Origin: Plasmodiophora brassicae
Taxonomy: Eukaryota > Endomyxa > Phytomyxea > Plasmodiophorida > Plasmodiophoridae
DNA length: 64,000 nucleotides
Assembly: GCA_039704465.1 (NCBI GenBank)
Contig: JASFAU010000020.1
Span: 310,001 to 374,000, forward strand
Direction of reading: 5' to 3'
A model generated the notes under the pieces. That model saw nothing but the letters and a program-made list of their open reading frames with translations. It had not been told where the DNA came from and did no database searches. Positions 63,706 through 64,000 of this stretch are shown piece after piece. Numbering within the stretch: the first letter of the stretch is position 1; each line of letters starts with the position of its first letter. The translations under genes and the position numbers were made by a program.

Positions 63706-64000
63706 GGAATTGTTGATCGGATGGAAGGGTTTCTCTGAAGCGGAGGATTCATGGGAGCCAATCTGCAGGTTGGCGATGGATGTACCGAAGCTGGTGAAGG
63801 CACATGCCGCCAGGATGAGGAAGGAGAAACATCACCTTGCTGATGAGGTTAAGGAGTTACTTAAGGCGGAAGGAGTCCAGTAGGCTAGTCATGCTTTTTT
63901 CCCGGATGCGCGCTGGGTTATTTTAATGCCGACGGCCATGTGACGACAGAAGCCAAAACTGTGTTCTACGAAGATTGAGACTTAATTATGTTAATTAGAC
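63706..64000 (+). mobile_element. 3' fragment of a second gypsy-1-family element
   Basis: Reverse-complement match to 7013-7307 without visible differences: the end of the chromodomain (LLIGWKGFSEAEDSWEP to AEGVQ-stop) and the non-coding region toward the 3' LTR. The left edge is abrupt inside the Harbinger frame; the rest, including the LTR, lies beyond the window. It is not a normal LTR-bounded insertion on the left side. Confidence 0.9.

Noticed and set aside
1..64000. CRISPR arrays, bacterial operons or phage modules
   Set aside because: No regularly spaced repeats. Introns, chromodomain retrotransposons and eukaryotic gene families show this is nuclear eukaryotic DNA.

Overview
This is eukaryotic nuclear DNA, GC-rich and moderately gene-dense, on which repeated transposon activity has been layered. 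The evidence is spliced genes with very short introns (33-71 bp, nearly all GT-AG) encoding conserved eukaryotic proteins: CFAP20, SBDS, a p24/TMED cargo receptor, a B-type cyclin and an AIG1/FAR-17a protein. CFAP20 implies a ciliated or flagellated life stage. Secreted F-box-like/ankyrin proteins, a hybrid histidine kinase and tiny introns make a plasmodiophorid/phytomyxid-like protist my best guess. This is inference only; oomycetes, chytrids and other protists are not excluded.

Layout. 1-6.7 kb: divergent CFAP20 (5' end only) and SBDS, a small secreted protein, and a 799-residue secreted F-box-like/ankyrin protein. 6.8-12.0 kb: complete Ty3/gypsy chromodomain element (gypsy-1, 176-bp LTRs). 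12.8-21.4 kb: host genes, namely a double-cNMP-binding plus RGS protein, a coiled-coil protein, AIG1-like, p24, a damaged GH114-like glycosidase and a membrane protein. 22.1-42.0 kb: a head-to-tail array of a 9,390-bp unit, two full copies (A, B) and a truncated third (C). Each full unit joins about 4.1 kb of broken host genes (small membrane protein, RGS-like fragment, EF-hand/coiled-coil/LamG-like gene) to two pogo-like DNA transposons that abut at a single shared TA. 43.0-48.4 kb: second gypsy element (gypsy-2, 197-bp LTRs, 6-bp target duplication). 48.4-53.1 kb: a probable hAT remnant bounded by arrays of AAGTCGACTT, hosting an internally deleted gypsy-3 (113-bp LTRs, 5-bp target duplication) and a small TIR element with a SHOCT-like reading frame. 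53.7-59.2 kb: host genes again, namely hybrid histidine kinase, cyclin B, 7TM protein and fasciclin-domain protein. 59.8-64 kb: transposase remnants (possible KDZ/Plavaka-like, PIF/Harbinger) and the 3' end of a second gypsy-1-family copy running off the window.

The host genes cover ribosome maturation (SBDS), secretion (p24), cell cycle (cyclin), signalling (cNMP/RGS, histidine kinase, 7TM) and surface or secreted functions (GH114, FAS1, ankyrin protein). They do not form an operon-like system. The most unusual content is in the mobile DNA: the tandem unit with its paired pogo elements, a PIP-box/zinc-finger pogo transposase with a possible SHOCT first exon, and three unrelated gypsy elements that each carry an 8-bp perfect palindrome immediately after the 5' LTR where a tRNA primer site would be expected. 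Exon joins were worked out by eye from splice signals and protein-family similarity; no alignment or database search was run.
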